Shown: piece after piece, positions 14,419 to 15,022 of the stretch
Position numbering within the stretch: position 1 is the stretch's first letter
Layout: every line of letters starts with the position of its first letter
Assembly (NCBI GenBank): GCA_013043945.1
Contig: JABEUW010000093.1
Location: forward strand, 1-15,022
Direction of reading: 5' to 3'
DNA length: 15,022 bases
DNA from: Vulcanimicrobiota bacterium
GTDB lineage: Bacteria > Vulcanimicrobiota > Vulcanimicrobiia > Vulcanimicrobiales > Vulcanimicrobiaceae
Notes under the pieces: model-generated
What the model was told of the DNA's origin: nothing
The model's database searches: none
What the model saw: only the letters and a program-made list of their open reading frames with translations
Program-made: the position numbers and the translations under genes

Positions 14419-14973
14419 CTAGATCTTGTGCGTCGCTTCCCAGCGCTTAAGTGCGGCGAGCGTGTTGGCGACGTGCTTGTCGGGCTGTAAATTGGTATAC
14501 GTGTAGATAACCCGGCCTTGCGGCGAAATAACGTATGAGGTTCGGTTCGCATACTGCGGCGCAGCCGAAAGAATAGCATCGTATTCCTTCATGACCGTCT
14601 GGTTGGTATCGGCGGCGACGGCAAATTTGCTTCGGCACTCGCTAACCGAAAATTTCTGTAGCTTCGCGAGCGGATCGTGCGAAACGCCGATTACCGTCGC
14701 GTGCAGCGCTTTATATTTACCGATTGCGGCGGCAAAATCGTGCGCTTCGATCGTGCAGCCCGGCGTGAAAGCCGCCGGATAGAAATAGAGCACGACGGGG
14801 CCTTTTTTTAGTGCTGCGGCGAGCGAGAACGGAAAGACTTTTCCGCCTTTGGTCGCCTGCAACGTAAACATCGGCGCCTTCGCACCGATGGGCAACGCCG
14901 CCTGGGCGGCCGGGGTCAGGATTCCGAGCAGCAGCGCGCCGAGCGCGAGCGAACGAGAAAATGTTGAACGCAT
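14419..14973 (-). CDS. Exported PrxQ/BCP-type peroxiredoxin
   Basis: 184-aa thiol peroxidase reducing H2O2 and organic hydroperoxides, here carrying a Sec signal peptide (1-25, ending AQA), so it works outside the cytoplasm. The fold is a thioredoxin-like AhpC/TSA domain: GPVVLYFYPAAFTPGC holds peroxidatic Cys73, in the TPGC motif of the BCP/PrxQ group. The usual resolving Cys five residues later is replaced by His (TIEAHDF). The only other cysteine, Cys113 (SVSECRSKF), is 40 residues on, close to the alpha-3 position used by some PrxQ proteins. TNQTVMKEYDA and SYVISPQGRVIYTYTN follow as expected. ATG at 14973 is chosen because GGAGGT lies 7 nt upstream; a GTG at 14979 would leave only 1 nt. 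It is convergent with rmuC. Confidence 0.9.
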   Translation of the reverse strand: MRSTFSRSLALGALLLGILTPAAQAALPIGAKAPMFTLQATKGGKVFPFSLAAALKKGPVVLYFYPAAFTPGCTIEAHDFAAAIGKYKALHATVIGVSHDPLAKLQKFSVSECRSKFAVAADTNQTVMKEYDAILSAAPQYANRTSYVISPQGRVIYTYTNLQPDKHVANTLAALKRWEATHKI

Positions 14974-14980
14974 AGTCACT

Positions 14981-14986
14981 ACCTCC
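14981..14986 (-). promoter_or_regulatory. Ribosome binding site deciding the peroxiredoxin start
   Basis: GGAGGT on the minus strand, 7 nt before ATG 14973 and 1 nt before the alternative GTG 14979. The spacing favours the ATG. Confidence 0.75.
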
Positions 14987-15022
14987 GTGCCGTGTAACGG
15001 TGCCGACGGGCACGAGGTTGCA

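Noticed and set aside
14974..14979. GTG start for the peroxiredoxin at 14979
   Set aside because: The SD GGAGGT is only 1 nt away from it, but 7 nt from the ATG at 14973.
15000..15013. GTGCC/GGCAC hairpin upstream of the peroxiredoxin gene
   Set aside because: Five-bp stem of the kind frequent in GC-rich DNA; no further sign of a riboswitch or terminator before the window ends.

Overview
The window is high-GC DNA (about 65% in the stretches counted by hand) from a diderm bacterium. It encodes a TonB-receptor-like outer-membrane barrel, several Sec-exported proteins and a lipoprotein c-type cytochrome. The barrel style, the short direct-repeat clusters and the codon use remind me of Candidatus Eremiobacterota/Vulcanimicrobiota (WPS-2) genomes. 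That placement is from memory and is not proven by the sequence.

Layout. (1) 1-1212, minus: the N-terminal 404 residues of a 2-oxo acid dehydrogenase E2 protein, with two lipoyl domains, an E3-binding domain and the start of a catalytic domain. The catalytic part looks more like the E2 part of actinobacterial Kgd/OdhA than a stand-alone SucB. (2) 1508-4843, plus: a tight three-gene operon encoding a 64-aa exported cysteine-rich peptide, an exported protein of unknown family, and a TonB-receptor-like barrel with a carboxypeptidase-regulatory-like N-terminus. (3) 4922-6742, plus: an ABC-F ATPase. (4) 6745-7867: two clusters of one short REP-like repeat family in opposite orientation, bracketing a lower-GC gene for an unrecognised membrane protein. 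(5) 7870-11283, minus: a four-gene operon that reads as periplasmic sulfur chemistry: a ModA-like binding protein, a DsrE-like protein, a TsdA-like dihaem cytochrome lipoprotein and a YeiH-type exporter. It is divergent from a LysR regulator across a 70-bp control region with a good promoter and a perfect 9-bp inverted repeat. (6) 11354-14413, plus: LysR, a dienelactone-hydrolase-type hydrolase and RmuC, in overlapping or nearly abutting order. (7) 14419-14973, minus: an exported PrxQ/BCP-like peroxiredoxin, convergent with rmuC.

The most coherent unit is region 5. A DsrE-like sulfur carrier and a TsdA-like thiosulfate dehydrogenase would act in the periplasm or at the membrane, YeiH could export sulfate or sulfite, and the divergent LysR belongs to the class that includes CysL/YeiE. 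The orphan binding protein has no permease here and could serve as a substrate-delivery or sensing partner. The most striking non-coding signal is the repeat family. It has a GTAG tetranucleotide followed by a small hairpin whose stem changes sequence between copies but stays paired, as in RAYT-associated REP elements. Several starts in the window also look leaderless, with a -10-like hexamer about 6 nt before the ATG and no usable Shine-Dalgarno.
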